A DNA stretch of 64,000 bases from Sphaerisporangium sp040685555. GTDB lineage: Bacteria; Actinomycetota; Actinomycetes; Streptosporangiales; Streptosporangiaceae. A program made the position numbers and the translations under genes. This document shows, one piece after another, positions 63,813-64,000 of the stretch (positions within the stretch are counted from its first letter, which is position 1; every line of letters begins with the position of its first letter). The notes below the pieces were generated by a model. The model was not told the DNA's origin. It did no database searches and saw only the letters and a program-made list of their open reading frames with translations. Where the stretch lies: NCBI RefSeq assembly GCF_040685555.1, contig NZ_JBFBIK010000024.1, positions 1-64,000 of the forward strand. The letters are read 5' to 3'.

Positions 63813-64000
63813 TCAACCACCCGGGGCCGTCTCCAGATGACCGCCACGCCGAAGCTCATCGATGAACGGCTTCAGCGGGCCGTCTTCGAGGTCTTCGTCG
63901 TTGATGTCGTCGTTTGGTCCTTGTCGATGATGACCGCGTTCTCCCGCAGTTCGGTCGTCGTGATGCCCCGAGGCTCCCGCGCCTCGGAACCACTCCGGTT
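63813..64000 (-). pseudogene. Frameshifted unknown remnant at window edge
   Basis: On the minus strand one frame reads ITTTELRENAVIIDKDQ and then a stop-containing frame. The next frame continues naturally as NDDINDEDLEDGPLKPFIDE and LRRGGHLETAPGG to the stop at 63813. A one-base deletion around the join would explain it. The 5' part lies outside the window. No family is recognised. A sequencing error is the other explanation. Confidence 0.45.

Overview
The window is 64 kb of high-GC DNA from an actinomycete, probably a filamentous member of the Streptosporangiaceae or a relative. I infer this from codon bias, the Lsr2 nucleoid protein, ClpC with a ClgR-type operator, stand-alone DisA, a SAM-IV riboswitch, an actinobacterial c-di-AMP (ydaO) riboswitch before an NlpC/P60 hydrolase, and many GTG starts. 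No rRNA, tRNA or CRISPR array was seen. One run of 96 N (9549-9644) is an assembly gap inside a 30-bp tandem repeat in nadB.

Layout. 0.2-3 kb: a NuoD-like protein and a SufS-type cysteine desulfurase form one leftward unit behind a SAM-IV riboswitch. 3.1-6.1 kb: TerC-family membrane protein, cytochrome P450 and a MidA-family methyltransferase. 6.3-11.8 kb: cofactor cluster (DUF2520 dehydrogenase-like protein, panC, nadB, nadC, coaX) for CoA and NAD. 11.8-18.4 kb: HxlR remnant, small LuxR-type HTH protein, riboswitch-controlled NlpC/P60 hydrolase, ArgA-type acetyltransferase, two RDD membrane proteins (one with a long YGQQ-rich tail), a small membrane protein and Lsr2. 18.5-31.1 kb: clpC, an EboE-like protein, mutY, a two-component pair, a secreted protein, disA, radA, a thioredoxin-MerR pair and a methyltransferase. 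31.2-40 kb: sugar isomerase-like protein, TetR, a membrane Fe-S oxidoreductase, a glycosyltransferase operon, CsoR, unknown genes and a gamma-carbonic anhydrase-like protein. 40.15-42.07 kb: an IS605-type element with tnpA and tnpB, inserted just before a DivIVA-like coiled-coil gene. 43.6-45.4 kb: GntR with a small Trp-rich protein, and VanZ.

45.6-62.2 kb is a nearly complete choline/glycine betaine catabolic regulon. It contains a Rieske ferredoxin plus GbcA-type Rieske oxygenase, two IclR regulators around a BetA-type GMC oxidase, a ProV/ProW/ProX-type ABC importer, a dimethylglycine dehydrogenase-like flavoprotein and heterotetrameric sarcosine oxidase (soxBDAG). Together they would import betaine or choline and strip methyl groups down to glycine plus one-carbon units. 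Four promoter regions of this block carry related CGCAA/TTGCG dyads, suggesting IclR control. The last 2 kb hold a shortened MmcQ/YjbR gene, an unknown gene, a second small Trp-rich protein and a frameshifted remnant.

The points most worth a second look are the apparent NadB-NadC in-frame fusion with its hypervariable repeat, the betaine regulon with a Rieske ferredoxin in place of the usual GbcB reductase, the prion-like YGQQ tail on an RDD protein, the two riboswitches, and the TnpB element abutting the DivIVA-like gene.
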